A stretch of 63,068 nt of DNA, taken from positions 1-63,068 of the forward strand of contig CAZJWJ010000021.1 in the NCBI GenBank assembly GCA_964549495.1, read 5' to 3'. The notes under the pieces are model-generated. The model made no database searches and was not told the origin of the DNA. It saw only the letters and a list, made by a program, of their open reading frames with translations. This DNA comes from JACKBJ01 sp964549495. Its GTDB lineage: Bacteria; Chloroflexota; Anaerolineae; Epilineales; Epilineaceae. The stretch's first letter is position 1; every line of letters starts with the position of its first letter. Position numbers and translations under genes: made by a program. Positions 28,537 through 37,651 of the stretch are shown here, one piece after another.

Positions 28537-29699
28537 GGGGTCTCCTGAGGCTCGGGGCGGGCGCTGTCCAGGAATTGCGCATGCGCGCCCTGTTCGTAGT
28601 CGATCAGGAAGCGCCGCCGAAAGGTGTCGAAGCGGCCGGCCAGGATGGCCTCGCGGGCCTCCGCGACCAGGCGCAGGGTGAAGTGCAGGTTGTGCAGCGT
28701 CAGGAGCTGCGCGCCCAGGATCTCGCCGGCTTTGAGAAAATGGCGCAGCGCGCCGCGGCTGAAGCGGCGGCAGGTGTAGCAGCCGCAAGCATCCTCGATG
28801 GGCGCCCGGTCCTTGGCATGTTTGGCGTTGCGCAGGTTCAGGCGGCCTTGCATGGTCAGCGCGCCGGCCATGCGCGCCACGCGGGTGGGCATCACGCAGT
28901 CGAAGCTGTCGATGCCGCGGGCGATGCCCTCGATGAGATCCTCCGGATGACCGACGCCCAAGAGGTGCCGCGGCCGCGCCTCGGGGAGCGCCGGCAGGCT
29001 GGCGTCGACCGCCGACCAGAGCTGCGCCTTGGACTCGCCGACGCTGACCCCTCCGATGGCGTAGGCGTCGAAGCCCAAGCCGGCAATGCGCTCGGCGGCT
29101 CGTTGCCGAAGGTCCGGGTAGGTGCTGCCCTGGACGATGCCGTAGAGCAGCTGGGGATGGTCGCCGTGCGCGTCCCGCGCGCGGGCGGCCCAGCTCAGGG
29201 TGCGCCGCAGGTCCTCTTCGGCGCGCTGCCGAGTGGCCGGATGCTGGCTGCAGACATCCAGCGGCATCGCCAAGTCGCTGCCGAGTGCTTGTTGCAGTGC
29301 GACCACCGACTCCGGCGTGAATCGGTGCCGGCTACCGTCGACGTGGGAGCGGAAGGTCACGCCCTCGTCGTCCACGCGGGCACGATCGTCGAGGCTGAAG
29401 ACCTGGAAGCCCCCCGAATCGGTCACGATGGGCCCCGACCAGCCCGCCAGCGCGTGAAGCCCGCCGAGGTCCTCGACGATCTCGATGCCCGGGCGCATGG
29501 CCAGGTGATAGGCGTTGGACATCAGCAGGTGGACGCCGATCGCCTCCAACTCGCGCGGCGAGAGGGCCTTGACCGCGCCCTGGGTGCCCACCGGCGCGAA
29601 GGCCGGGGTCGGGATCGGGCCGTGCTCCGTGTACAGGATGCCCGCGCGGGCATCCGAGCCCGAGGCGCGCGCGAGGATCTCGAAGGAGGGGGCGGGCAT
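28512..29699 (-). CDS. tgt: tRNA-guanine transglycosylase (queuine tRNA-ribosyltransferase)
   Basis: Tgt exchanges guanine 34 for preQ1 in GUN-anticodon tRNAs. The 395 residues include the substrate pocket aspartate in GPIVTDSGGFQVFSLDD, the catalytic aspartate region GIDSFDCVMPTRVAR and the zinc site CGCYTCRRFSRGALRHFLKA. The start, ATG 29699, is one base after the predicted transcription start. No queuosine biosynthesis genes are nearby. It heads a minus-strand run that continues with a hypothetical protein and an amidohydrolase. Confidence 0.97.
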   Translation of the reverse strand: MPAPSFEILARASGSDARAGILYTEHGPIPTPAFAPVGTQGAVKALSPRELEAIGVHLLMSNAYHLAMRPGIEIVEDLGGLHALAGWSGPIVTDSGGFQVFSLDDRARVDDEGVTFRSHVDGSRHRFTPESVVALQQALGSDLAMPLDVCSQHPATRQRAEEDLRRTLSWAARARDAHGDHPQLLYGIVQGSTYPDLRQRAAERIAGLGFDAYAIGGVSVGESKAQLWSAVDASLPALPEARPRHLLGVGHPEDLIEGIARGIDSFDCVMPTRVARMAGALTMQGRLNLRNAKHAKDRAPIEDACGCYTCRRFSRGALRHFLKAGEILGAQLLTLHNLHFTLRLVAEAREAILAGRFDTFRRRFLIDYEQGAHAQFLDSARPEPQETPWTSTPAT

Positions 29700-29706
29700 G
29701 GCGGCG

Positions 29707-29715
29707 ATTATAGCA
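29707..29715 (-). promoter_or_regulatory. Extended -10 promoter of tgt, near-leaderless
   Basis: On the - strand TGCTATAAT, a perfect extended -10 element. The predicted start is at about 29700, one base before the ATG at 29699. No good -35 is seen, as expected for extended -10 promoters. Confidence 0.7.
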
Positions 29716-29734
29716 CAGCGGGGCTGGCGAGATC

Positions 29735-29743
29735 TGCTATCAT
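29735..29743 (+). promoter_or_regulatory. Extended -10 promoter of the ABC exporter genes
   Basis: TGCTATCAT on the + strand, back to back with the tgt promoter. The predicted start near 29750 gives about 45 nt of leader. No -35 match is seen. Confidence 0.5.
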
Positions 29744-29794
29744 TAACAAGATGCTAACCACCGCGCGCCGACCGTCAGCAACGGATGACACCGC

Positions 29795-30559
29795 ATGTCC
29801 AGCCCTTCCCAATCCGATCCGTCCACGTCGAGCTCGGCACCGCTCATCCGCCTCGCAGGCCTGAGCAAGGCCTACCGGACGGTAGCTGGCGAGTTTCTGG
29901 CCCTGTGCGAGGTGGATGTCGAGATCGATCGCGGCGAGTTCGTGTCCATCGTCGGCAAGTCCGGCAGCGGCAAGTCGACCCTGCTGAACATGATCGCCGG
30001 CATCGACCACCCCACGTCCGGTACGGTGGTCGTCGCCGGCACGCCGGTGCACGCGCTGGGCGAAGGCAAGCTCGCGCGCTGGCGCGGTCATTCGTTGGGC
30101 ATCGTTTTCCAGTTCTTCCAGCTCATGCCCACCCTGACCGCGCTGGAGAACGTGCTCTTGCCGATGGACTTCGCCGGACATGGCCGGCCCGCCGATCGAC
30201 CGCCGCGCGGTCTGGAGCTCCTGGAATTGGTCGGCCTGGCGGACCACGTCGACAAGCTGCCTTCGGCCCTGTCCGGCGGCGAGCAGCAGCGGGTGGCCAT
30301 CGCCCGCGCCCTGGCCAACGACCCCCCTCTGATCGTGGCCGACGAGCCGACCGGCAACCTCGATTCCCGGACGGCGGATGCCGTCTTCGCGCTCTTCGAG
30401 CGCCTGGTCGCTGCGGGCAAGACCATCGTATTCGTCACCCATGACCGCGAGCTCTCAAGCCGGGCCTCGCGCCGCCTGGTGATCGCCGACGGCCGCATCG
30501 TCGAAGACGAGCGCCTGGCGGCGCCGGCGGTGCTGGCGGAGGTCGGCGACCATGGTTGA
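29795..30559 (+). CDS. ABC transporter ATP-binding protein (LolD/MacB type)
   Basis: The ATPase of a MacB-like exporter, 254 residues. Walker A is VGKSGSGKSTLLNMIAG, the Q loop IVFQFFQLMPTLTALENV, the signature LSGGEQQRVAIARAL, Walker B LIVADEPTGNLDS and the H loop IVFVTHDREL. The Q-loop phrase and LPMDFAG are typical of LolD/MacB-type ATPases. It overlaps the permease gene by 8 bases, so the two are translationally coupled. A membrane-fusion adaptor lies further downstream. Confidence 0.95.
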   Translation: MSSPSQSDPSTSSSAPLIRLAGLSKAYRTVAGEFLALCEVDVEIDRGEFVSIVGKSGSGKSTLLNMIAGIDHPTSGTVVVAGTPVHALGEGKLARWRGHSLGIVFQFFQLMPTLTALENVLLPMDFAGHGRPADRPPRGLELLELVGLADHVDKLPSALSGGEQQRVAIARALANDPPLIVADEPTGNLDSRTADAVFALFERLVAAGKTIVFVTHDRELSSRASRRLVIADGRIVEDERLAAPAVLAEVGDHG

Positions 30560-33056
30560 TCGAACCGAGGGCCGGCCGGCAGCACCAGAACGCCAGGCCG
30601 CAGCCTCGCCGGTACTAGCCGGAGGCCGGGCGCGTTGGCGAGACCGGGTCCTGGCACCGCGCTGGCGGAAGGTGCTGCGCGACTTGGGCCGGCATCGCAG
30701 CCGCACGGCGATGGTCGTCCTGTCGATCTCGGTCGGCATCTTCGCCGTCGGCGTGGTGACCGGGACGCGCCAGGTGCTGGCCCGCGAGCTGCAGGTCACC
30801 TTCGAGGCCATCCAGCCGGCCAGCGCCAGCATCACCACGTTGCAACCCTTCGACGCCAGCCTGGTCGAATCCGTTGCCGCCATGCCCGAGGTGGCCGCGG
30901 CCGAAGGTCGGCGCGGGGTCTTCATGCGCCTGCGGGTGGGCGACGGCGAGTGGAAGAACGTGCAGCTCAACGCTATCCCCGACTACGAGCACATCGAGCT
31001 CGATCGGGTGATGCCCCATCGGGGCGCCTGGCCACCGCCGGAGCGGGAGCTCCTGGTCGAGCGATCGGCGCTGGGCCTGCTGGGCGTCGAGGTCGGGGAC
31101 CGCGTGACCGTCCGCGCGCCCTCGGGCAAGGAGCGCGAGCTGCGGGTTGCCGGCTCGGCCTTCGATGTCTACGCCCTGCTCTATACCCTGGACGGGTTGG
31201 CCTTCGGCTACGTCACCTACGACACCCTGGCCTGGCTGGGCGAGCCGCGCGACTTCAACGAGCTGCACTTCACCGTGGCACGCGACGCCGGGGACCGAAG
31301 CCACGTCGCCGACGTGGTGCAGCGGGTGCGCGACAAGCTCGAGCGGGACGGCCGGACCATCTACGTGATGACCATCCCCGAGCCGGGCAAGCATCCCTTG
31401 GACAGCACCATCCAGTCCATGCTGCTGGTGCTGGGCGCCATGGGCGCCTTGGCCCTGGCGCTGTCCGGCTTCCTGGTGGTCAACACGGTGGCGGCCATCC
31501 TGGCGCAGGAGAAGCGCAACATCGGCGTGATGAAGGCCATCGGTGCCCGACGAGGCCAGATCGCCGGCATCTACGCCGGCCTGGTCCTGGCCTACGGCGC
31601 ATTGGCGCTGGCAGTGGCCCTGCCATTGGGTTATCTGGGCACCTTGGGCTTCACCCGCCTGATGGGCGGTTACTTGAACCTGGACGTGGAGCGCTTGGAC
31701 TTGCCGGCCTGGATCTTCGGCCTGCAGGCTACCGTGGCCTTGCTCGTCCCCTTGCTCGCCGCCAGCCTGCCCATCGCCAAGGGCGTGCGCATCACCGTGC
31801 GCGAAGCGGTGTCCGATTACGGCCTGGGCCGAGGCCTCTTCGGTGCCGGCCGCCTGGATCGCTGGCTCGAGGGCCTGAGCGGCCTGTCGCGCCCGATGCT
31901 GCTCTCGGTCCGCAACACCTTCCGCCGCAAGGGCCGCCTGCTCTTGACGGTGCTCACGCTCTCGCTGGCCGGCGCCACCCTGGTCTCGGTCATGAGCATC
32001 GACAACAGCCTCTCGCTGACCGTCGAGGAGCTGCTCGACCAATGGCAGTGGGATGTGGCCCTCCAGATGAGCCGCTCCTATCGCGACGAACGCCTGGTCA
32101 ACACCGCGCTGACGGTGCCGGGCGTCGTGGATGCCGAAGGCTGGATCTACGCCTCGGCCCAGCACACCAGCGCCCGGCAGGCCAGCACCAGCAGCATGCT
32201 CTCCTTGGCCGTGCCGCTGATCATCTTCGCCGCGCCGGGGGATTCCGAGCTGCTCACACCGCCCATCGTGGCGGGTCGCTGGCTGCTGCCCGAAGACGAG
32301 AGCGCCATCGTCGTGTCCACCGGCATGCTGGATGATCAACCGGGCCTCGAGGTCGGTGGGCAGATCGACCTGAAGGTCAACGGCCGCGACACCACCTGGA
32401 CCGTGGTCGGCGTGACCCAAGGGCTGGGTCCCGCATCGCTGGCCTACGCCAACTACGAGTACCTCAGCCAGGTCATCCAGGAGGCCGGCCGCGCCCAGTA
32501 CCTGGCCATCGTCACGCGCGACCACGGCCCCGAAGCCCAAGCCGCGGCCGCCGAGGCGCTGGAGCGGCGCTTCGAGGAGGAGGGCCTGCGCATCTCCTTC
32601 ATCAGCCAGCTGGCCCAGGAGCAGGCCGAGGTCGCGGCGATCTTCGCCGGCCTGCTGGCGATGCTCCTGGTGATGGTGCTGATCCTGGGAACGGTCGGCG
32701 CGCTGGGGCTGGCCGGCACGATGAGCCTGAACGTCATCGAGCGCACGCGCGAGATCGGCGTGATGCGCGCCATCGGCGCCACCGACTGGGCCGTCTTCCG
32801 CATCTACGTGACCGAGGGTCTGACCATCGGATCGATCAGCTGGATCCTCGGCTTGCTGATGGGCATCCCGCTGGGCAAGGTCCTCGGCGATGCCGTCGGT
32901 CGGGCCATGCTCGGCCGGCCCCTGGCCTACTCGCTGGACCCGCGCGGTCCGATCCTGTGGTTGCTGCTGGTCTTGATCCTATCCGGCGTCGCCAGCTTCC
33001 TGCCGGCCCGCAGGGCCACCCGCGTCAGCGTGCGCGAGGTACTGGCCTACGAGTGA
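30552..33056 (+). CDS. ABC transporter permease, two FtsX domains
   Basis: An 834-residue permease. After an N-terminal transmembrane helix (HRSRTAMVVLSISVGIFAVG) comes a MacB-type extracytoplasmic region. A first FtsX domain starts near residue 285 (QEKRNIGVMKAIGARRGQI). A second extracytoplasmic region is followed by a second FtsX domain near 690-830 with NVIERTREIGVMRAIGAT. The double-FtsX layout is typical of monoderm and Chloroflexota lipoprotein or peptide exporters. The cargo is unknown. It ends with the usual LPARRATRVSVREVLAYE. Confidence 0.93.
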   Translation: MVDRTEGRPAAPERQAAASPVLAGGRARWRDRVLAPRWRKVLRDLGRHRSRTAMVVLSISVGIFAVGVVTGTRQVLARELQVTFEAIQPASASITTLQPFDASLVESVAAMPEVAAAEGRRGVFMRLRVGDGEWKNVQLNAIPDYEHIELDRVMPHRGAWPPPERELLVERSALGLLGVEVGDRVTVRAPSGKERELRVAGSAFDVYALLYTLDGLAFGYVTYDTLAWLGEPRDFNELHFTVARDAGDRSHVADVVQRVRDKLERDGRTIYVMTIPEPGKHPLDSTIQSMLLVLGAMGALALALSGFLVVNTVAAILAQEKRNIGVMKAIGARRGQIAGIYAGLVLAYGALALAVALPLGYLGTLGFTRLMGGYLNLDVERLDLPAWIFGLQATVALLVPLLAASLPIAKGVRITVREAVSDYGLGRGLFGAGRLDRWLEGLSGLSRPMLLSVRNTFRRKGRLLLTVLTLSLAGATLVSVMSIDNSLSLTVEELLDQWQWDVALQMSRSYRDERLVNTALTVPGVVDAEGWIYASAQHTSARQASTSSMLSLAVPLIIFAAPGDSELLTPPIVAGRWLLPEDESAIVVSTGMLDDQPGLEVGGQIDLKVNGRDTTWTVVGVTQGLGPASLAYANYEYLSQVIQEAGRAQYLAIVTRDHGPEAQAAAAEALERRFEEEGLRISFISQLAQEQAEVAAIFAGLLAMLLVMVLILGTVGALGLAGTMSLNVIERTREIGVMRAIGATDWAVFRIYVTEGLTIGSISWILGLLMGIPLGKVLGDAVGRAMLGRPLAYSLDPRGPILWLLLVLILSGVASFLPARRATRVSVREVLAYE

Positions 33057-33157
33057 CACGCGCCGAGAAGCTCGAGCCCTGCCTGCCATCGGCACCAGCT
33101 TCGAGCCGCGTTTGCCCGCTCGGCGGCGCTTCCGGCGGACCGCCAGTGCGCGATCGC

Positions 33158-33186
33158 TTGTGTTGCCCGCTCGGCTCGACTAGAAT
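33158..33186 (+). promoter_or_regulatory. Promoter of the adaptor gene
   Basis: TTGTGT at 33158-33163, a 17-base spacer, TAGAAT at 33181-33186. The predicted start near 33193 gives about 56 nt of leader. A second TAGAATT copy lies 14 bases downstream. Confidence 0.5.
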
Positions 33187-33248
33187 TCAGGTGGTTAGAA
33201 TTTGATTAAGCAACCGATCGCGAGATCGAAATGGGATGGAGATTGGCG

Positions 33249-34499
33249 ATGAGCAGGCGCAATGGGGTGATCTTGATCGGGTTCCTGCTGCTCCTGGGGG
33301 CCTTGGGCCTGTACCTGCGCTCGCGCGGCGCCGACGAAGCCGAGCGCGCTGCGCAGACCGAACCGACCCTGCCGCCGATCCGCGCCAGCGACCGGGTGGT
33401 GGCCGATGCGCGCGTGGTGCCGGTGCGCAGCGCCGCGCTCAGCCTGCCGGCCGGTGGACGGATCATCGAGGTCCTGGTCGACGAAGGCCAATCGGTCGAG
33501 GCCGGTCAGCCCCTGCTGCGCAGCGATTCGGCCCGCGAGGCCGCCGCGGTGCTGCAATCCCAGGCCCAGCTGGAGAGCGCCGAGGCCCAGCTGCGCCAGC
33601 TCGAGCAGGGCGCCGACGAGCAGACCATCCGCTCCGCCGAGGCGGCGGTGCTGGTGGCCATGGCCGAGGTGCGCGCCGCCGAGTCGCGGGTGGCCAGCGC
33701 CAGCGCCAGCCTCAGCGGCGTCAAGCAGGTCTCGGCCGAGGACCTGGTCATCGCCGAGCGCCGTCTCGAGCAGGCCAAGAACGCCCGCTGGGGCGTGCAG
33801 GCCCAGCGTGATGCGGTCTGCGGCCGGGTGAAGGAGAAGCTGGTCTACACCCAGGCCGACTGCGACCAGTGGCAGGCCCAGGTTCAGGAGGCCGAGGAAG
33901 CGCTGCGCATCGCCGAGCTGCAGCTGCAGATCGCCCGGCGCGGAGGCCGGCCCGAGGAGGTCTCGGCCGCCGGCGCGCGGGTGGGCGAGGTCCAGGGTAT
34001 GCTCTCGGCGGCTCGCGCCCGAGCCCAGCAGGCCGAGGCCGAGTTGGCTCGGCTCCAGGGACCGCCGGATCCCGAGGAGCTGGCGATCGCGCGTGCGGCG
34101 GTGGACGCGGCCCGCGCGGCCCTGGAACAAGCCCGCCTGGGCATGGACGATGCCATGCTCCGCGCGCCCTTCGCCGGGGTCGTCGCGGCCATCGAGGTGG
34201 GCGCCGGCGAGCGTATCGGTGCGGGCGTGCCGGCCTTGCGCCTGGCCGACACCAGCCAGTGGCGACTGGAGACCGAGGATCTGACCGAGCTCGGCGTCGT
34301 TTCGGTGGCCGAGGGAGACCCGGTCCGCGTGACCTTCGATGCCATCGACGACCTGGAGTTGGAGGGCAGCGTGGCCGGCATCCGCAGCTTCGGAGAGACC
34401 CGGCTGGGCGACATCACCTACCGCGTCACCATCGCCCTGGACGAGCCCGACGAGCGCCTGCGCTGGAACATGACGGCCACGGTCGAGATCGGCGGCTGA
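33249..34499 (+). CDS. HlyD-type periplasmic adaptor/membrane fusion protein
   Basis: The adaptor that links an ABC permease to the outside. ATG 33249 gives 416 residues, with GGAG seven bases upstream; ATG 33231 would add six residues. A signal-anchor helix (GVILIGFLLLLGALGLYL) is followed by a biotinyl-lipoyl half (LPAGGRIIEVLVDEGQSVEA). A very long Ala/Glu-rich coiled coil, about residues 100-290, leads to the second lipoyl half (LRAPFAGVVAAIEVGAGERI) and a beta-barrel. It very likely works with the ABC pair upstream, though it has its own promoter. Confidence 0.9.
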   Translation: MSRRNGVILIGFLLLLGALGLYLRSRGADEAERAAQTEPTLPPIRASDRVVADARVVPVRSAALSLPAGGRIIEVLVDEGQSVEAGQPLLRSDSAREAAAVLQSQAQLESAEAQLRQLEQGADEQTIRSAEAAVLVAMAEVRAAESRVASASASLSGVKQVSAEDLVIAERRLEQAKNARWGVQAQRDAVCGRVKEKLVYTQADCDQWQAQVQEAEEALRIAELQLQIARRGGRPEEVSAAGARVGEVQGMLSAARARAQQAEAELARLQGPPDPEELAIARAAVDAARAALEQARLGMDDAMLRAPFAGVVAAIEVGAGERIGAGVPALRLADTSQWRLETEDLTELGVVSVAEGDPVRVTFDAIDDLELEGSVAGIRSFGETRLGDITYRVTIALDEPDERLRWNMTATVEIGG

Positions 34500-34623
34500 G
34501 GGCTCTCCCGGCAACAGGATCCCCGACCGAGGGCGTCGCTGCCTCCACCATGTCGGCCCGGTGGTCGTCGGCAATGGCGCTGTGTTCATGAGAGCAGCCG
34601 CGCCGCGCGAGCAGGCCGCAACT

Positions 34624-34653
34624 TTGGGTCCGATCCGGCCCGGCTGCTACCAT
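34624..34653 (+). promoter_or_regulatory. Promoter of ftsY
   Basis: TTGGGT at 34624-34629, an 18-base spacer, TACCAT at 34648-34653 preceded by TGC. The predicted start near 34660 gives about 47 nt of leader. TGCTACCAT recurs before tRNA-Glu. Confidence 0.5.
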
Positions 34654-34706
34654 CTGGCGTTGGCGCCGGGTAGGCCGGTGACCAGCGCAGCGAGAGGGGC
34701 GAGGTC

Positions 34707-35684
34707 GTGCTCAAGCGACTGTTCGGTCGGTCGGAAGAGGATGCGCGGGTGGCGGAGCGCGAGGACGCCGCCGCACGCGCGGGCCTGGAGCGCACGCGCA
34801 AGAGTCTGGGTACGCGCTTGGCCGAGGTCTTCGGGCCGGTAGACATCACCGACGAGACCTGGGAGGAGCTGGAAGCCCGGCTCATCCAATCCGACATCGG
34901 CGCCCGCACGGCCCTCGAGATGGTCGAGGACTTGCGGGCCAAGGCGCGCTACGCCGGTGCCCGGCGCGCCAGCGAGTTGCCCGACCTCCTGCATCAGGTG
35001 ATGGTCAAGCAGCTCGCCGGCGCGGCCGACACGCGCGAGGCCGCCGGCGACGCCGAGCCGGGCCGGCCCTTCGTGATCCTGGTGGTGGGCGTCAACGGCA
35101 GCGGCAAGACCACGACCATCGCCAAGCTCGGCCATCACTTCGTGGAGCGGGGCCAGCGCGTGCTCTTGGTGGCCGGCGATACCTTCCGCGCGGCGGCCAT
35201 CGACCAGCTGCAGGTCTGGGGCCAGCGGGCGGGTGCCGAGGTGATCGCCGGACAGCCGGGCGGCGACCCCGGGGCGGTGGTCTACGATGCCCTCTCCTCG
35301 CGCTCCGGCAAGACGGCCGACGTGGTCATCGTGGACACGGCCGGCCGGCTGCACACCCAGCACAACCTGATGGCCGAGCTGATCAAGGTGCGCGGCGTCA
35401 TCTCGCGGGTGCTGCCGGGCGCGCCGCAGGAGACGCTCTTGGTCTTGGATGCCACGACCGGTCAGAATGGCCTGGCCCAGGCCCGCGCCTTCACCGAGGC
35501 GGTCGAGGTCACCGGTTTGGTGCTGGCCAAGCTCGACTCCAGCGCCAAGGGGGGCGTGGCCTTTGCCGTCACCCGCGAGCTGGGCCTGCCCATCCTCTAC
35601 ATGGGCGTCGGCGAGGGCATGGACGACCTATTGCCCTTTGATCCGGAGCGCTACGCGGACGGGATCCTCGGCCAGCTCGGCTGA
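34707..35684 (+). CDS. ftsY: Signal recognition particle receptor FtsY
   Basis: FtsY is the membrane-docking GTPase partner of Ffh. The 325-residue NG-domain protein has a short acidic/basic N-terminus rather than the long acidic A domain of E. coli. G1 is VGVNGSGKTTTIAKLG, followed by LVAGDTFRAAAIDQLQVWG, G3 VIVDTAGRLHTQHNLM and G4 LAKLDSSAKGGVAF. The start is GTG 34707 with GAGG upstream; MLKRLFGR is a plausible membrane-binding helix. The convergent neighbour is a SpoU methyltransferase. Confidence 0.96.
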   Translation: MLKRLFGRSEEDARVAEREDAAARAGLERTRKSLGTRLAEVFGPVDITDETWEELEARLIQSDIGARTALEMVEDLRAKARYAGARRASELPDLLHQVMVKQLAGAADTREAAGDAEPGRPFVILVVGVNGSGKTTTIAKLGHHFVERGQRVLLVAGDTFRAAAIDQLQVWGQRAGAEVIAGQPGGDPGAVVYDALSSRSGKTADVVIVDTAGRLHTQHNLMAELIKVRGVISRVLPGAPQETLLVLDATTGQNGLAQARAFTEAVEVTGLVLAKLDSSAKGGVAFAVTRELGLPILYMGVGEGMDDLLPFDPERYADGILGQLG

Positions 35685-35726
35685 TCCGGGCGGCCCGGCC
35701 GCCCGGCCGGCCGTTCACGGGCCGGC

Positions 35727-36269
35727 TCAGCCGAAGAGCGCGCGGTAGGCCACGACCGCGCCGGCCACGTGGACGTTCAGCGAGGCGCCGCGTCCGAGCA
35801 TGGGCAGGTAGACGGCTTCGTGGCAGGCGGCCAGGGCCGCACGGCTCAGGCCCTGTTCCTCGCTGCCCAGGACCAGGGCCGAGCGCTCGGCGAAGTCCAC
35901 CTCGTGGTAGGGGCGGGCCGCGCGGCTGATCTCGATGCCGTAGCTGCGAAAGCCCCGCGCGTGCAGCCGGTCCAGGGCGTCTTCCACGCGCTCGAAGTGC
36001 TCCCACGGGACGCGGCGATGCCGGCCCCGGCCCACCTTGCGCAGAGTCGGGCTGTCCTCGGGCAGCGGCGTGGCGCCGACCAGGGCCAAGAGCTCGACGT
36101 CGCAGGCGTCGGCGATGCGGAAGAATGCGCCGACGTTGACCGCGAATCCGACGTGCTCCAGCACCAAGGCCAGCCGCCGCGGTTGCTCGCGCCAGGCCCG
36201 CCGCAGCTGGCGGTTGAATCGCTTGAGCTCGGTTCCGCGCAATGGGGCATCCGGCTGGTCGGCGGTCAT
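35727..36269 (-). CDS. SpoU/TrmH family RNA 2'-O-methyltransferase
   Basis: A trefoil-knot SAM methyltransferase for rRNA or tRNA ribose. The three SpoU motifs are present in 180 residues: VGFAVNVGAFFRIADACDV (motif 1 Asn), ALVLGSEEQGLSRAALAAC (motif 2) and YLPMLGRGASLNVHVAGAVV (motif 3). No L30e-like RNA-binding domain precedes it, so it is the short TrmH/TrmL-like type. The target base cannot be assigned. It is divergent from prfB. Confidence 0.9.
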   Translation of the reverse strand: MTADQPDAPLRGTELKRFNRQLRRAWREQPRRLALVLEHVGFAVNVGAFFRIADACDVELLALVGATPLPEDSPTLRKVGRGRHRRVPWEHFERVEDALDRLHARGFRSYGIEISRAARPYHEVDFAERSALVLGSEEQGLSRAALAACHEAVYLPMLGRGASLNVHVAGAVVAYRALFG

Positions 36270-36308
36270 GTCCGGCTCCTGGGTTGGGCCGGCGGGGGCC
36301 GGCGATGA

Positions 36309-36314
36309 TATGAT
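36309..36314 (+). promoter_or_regulatory. Possible prfB -10 element
   Basis: TATGAT, overlapping a - strand TATCAT at 36310-36305 that could serve the divergent SpoU gene. A weak TTGGGC lies 19 bases upstream. A GC-rich 8-bp hairpin (36326-36333 with 36338-36345) lies in the prfB leader. Confidence 0.35.
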
Positions 36315-36376
36315 TTCCGCTCGAGGCGCGCGGCCTGCCGCGCGCGAGCCGGACGGATACGGGAGGCCCCGGAAGC

Positions 36377-37499
36377 ATGGATGATATCATCGCCCAACTG
36401 AGCGAGTTCAACGCGCGCCTGCAGACCCTGCTGGTGCGCCTTTGACCTGGCCAAGCTCGAGGCCGAAGCCCAGGACCTGGAGGCCGAATCGCTGGCCCAG
36501 GACTTCTGGAACGATCCCGGACGTGCCCAGAAAGTCATGCGCCGCATCCGCGAGCTCCAAGACGACATCGAGCGTTGGCGAGATCTCGAAGTGCGCGGAG
36601 AAGATCTGGAGGCCCTGGCCGAGCTGGTCGATCTGGAGGCGGACGATCCGGATCTGGCCCGGGAGATCGCCGAGGACGCCCGCCGGCTGACCGAAGACCT
36701 GGATCGGGCCGAGAACTCGCTGATGCTGGATGGCGAGTACGACGGGCACGATGCCCTCCTATCGATCCACGCCGGTGCCGGCGGGACCGATGCGCAGGAC
36801 TGGTCGGAGATGCTGCAGCGCATGTACACGCGCTGGGCCGAGGCCAAGGGCTTCGCCGTCGAGCTGGTCGACCTGACCAGCGGCGAGGAGGCCGGCATCA
36901 AGAGCGTGAGCTTGACGATTTCGGGGCGCACGGCCTACGGCCTCTTGCGCAGCGAGCGCGGCGTCCACCGCCTGGTGCGCATCTCTCCCTTCGACGCCTC
37001 GGCGCGACGCCAGACGGCCTTCGCCCTGGTCGAGGTCTCGCCCGTCATCGACGACGACGTGGAGGTCGAGATCCGGGAGGAGGATGTACGAGTTGATGTC
37101 TATCGCGCGTCCGGAGCCGGTGGTCAGCATGTCAACAAGACCTCCAGCGCGGTGCGACTGACGCACTTGCCCACCGACATCGTCGTCAGCTGCCAGAACG
37201 AAAGATCGCAAGCTCAGAACCGCGAGACGGCCTGGAAGCTGCTGCGAGCCCGCCTGCTCGAGGTCAAGCTCGAGGAGCGGGAGGCCGAGGCTGCCCGACT
37301 CAAGGGGCAACATATCGAGGCCGGTTGGGGCAACCAGATCCGATCCTACGTCCTGCATCCTTATCAAATGGTCAAGGACCATCGCACCGAATACGAGACC
37401 GGCCGGACCCAGGCGGTGCTCGATGGGGCAATCGACGACTTCATCGAGGCCTGGCTGCGCCATCAGATCGGGGAGTCGAGCGAGGAAGCACCAGCGTGA
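36377..37499 (+). CDS. prfB: Peptide chain release factor 2, programmed +1 frameshift
   Basis: RF2 releases peptides at UGA and UAA. The gene starts at ATG 36377 (MDDIIAQLSEFNARLQTLLV), reads 22 codons to CTT at 36440-36442, and meets an in-frame TGA. Skipping T36443 continues as DLAKLEAEAQDLEAESLAQD to 37499, 373 residues in total. The anticodon-like SPF is at 203-205 and the catalytic GGQ at 248-250 (GAGGQHVNKTSSAVRL). The CTTTGAC site is the classic RF2 autoregulation site. The downstream frame alone would lack the first helix. Confidence 0.96.
36440..36446 (+). promoter_or_regulatory. RF2 programmed frameshift site CTTTGAC
   Basis: CTT (36440-36442), TGA (36443-36445), C: slippery Leu codon, stop and favourable next base. 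When RF2 is scarce the ribosome slips +1. An upstream Shine-Dalgarno-like stimulator is weak here; only GGTGCG is seen just before the site. Confidence 0.9.
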
Positions 37500-37591
37500 G
37501 CTCGAGGGGAGGGAGGGGGACGCTCGACGCCGACGCCCGGGCCGCGATCCGGGCCGGGGCTGGCGGACCGCGCCGATGCTCCACAGGCAAA

Positions 37592-37628
37592 GGGGCGCGC
37601 GGGAGAGGAACTCTCCCTGACGCGCCCC
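37592..37628 (+). other. Strong hairpin in the prfB-to-phosphatidyltransferase gap
   Basis: GGGGCGCG (37592-37599) pairs with CGCGCCCC (37621-37628), and inside it GGGAGAG (37601-37607) pairs with CTCTCCC (37611-37617) around GAA, with small bulges. No T tract follows, so an intrinsic terminator is doubtful. It ends seven bases before a strong GGAGGAG ribosome-binding site. Confidence 0.6.
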
Positions 37629-37651
37629 CTACCTGGAGGAGAAGAAACAGA

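Noticed and set aside
30615..32540. 641-codon minus-strand frame opposite the ABC permease
   Set aside because: His/Gln/Gly-rich antisense pattern with no domain. The permease is clear.
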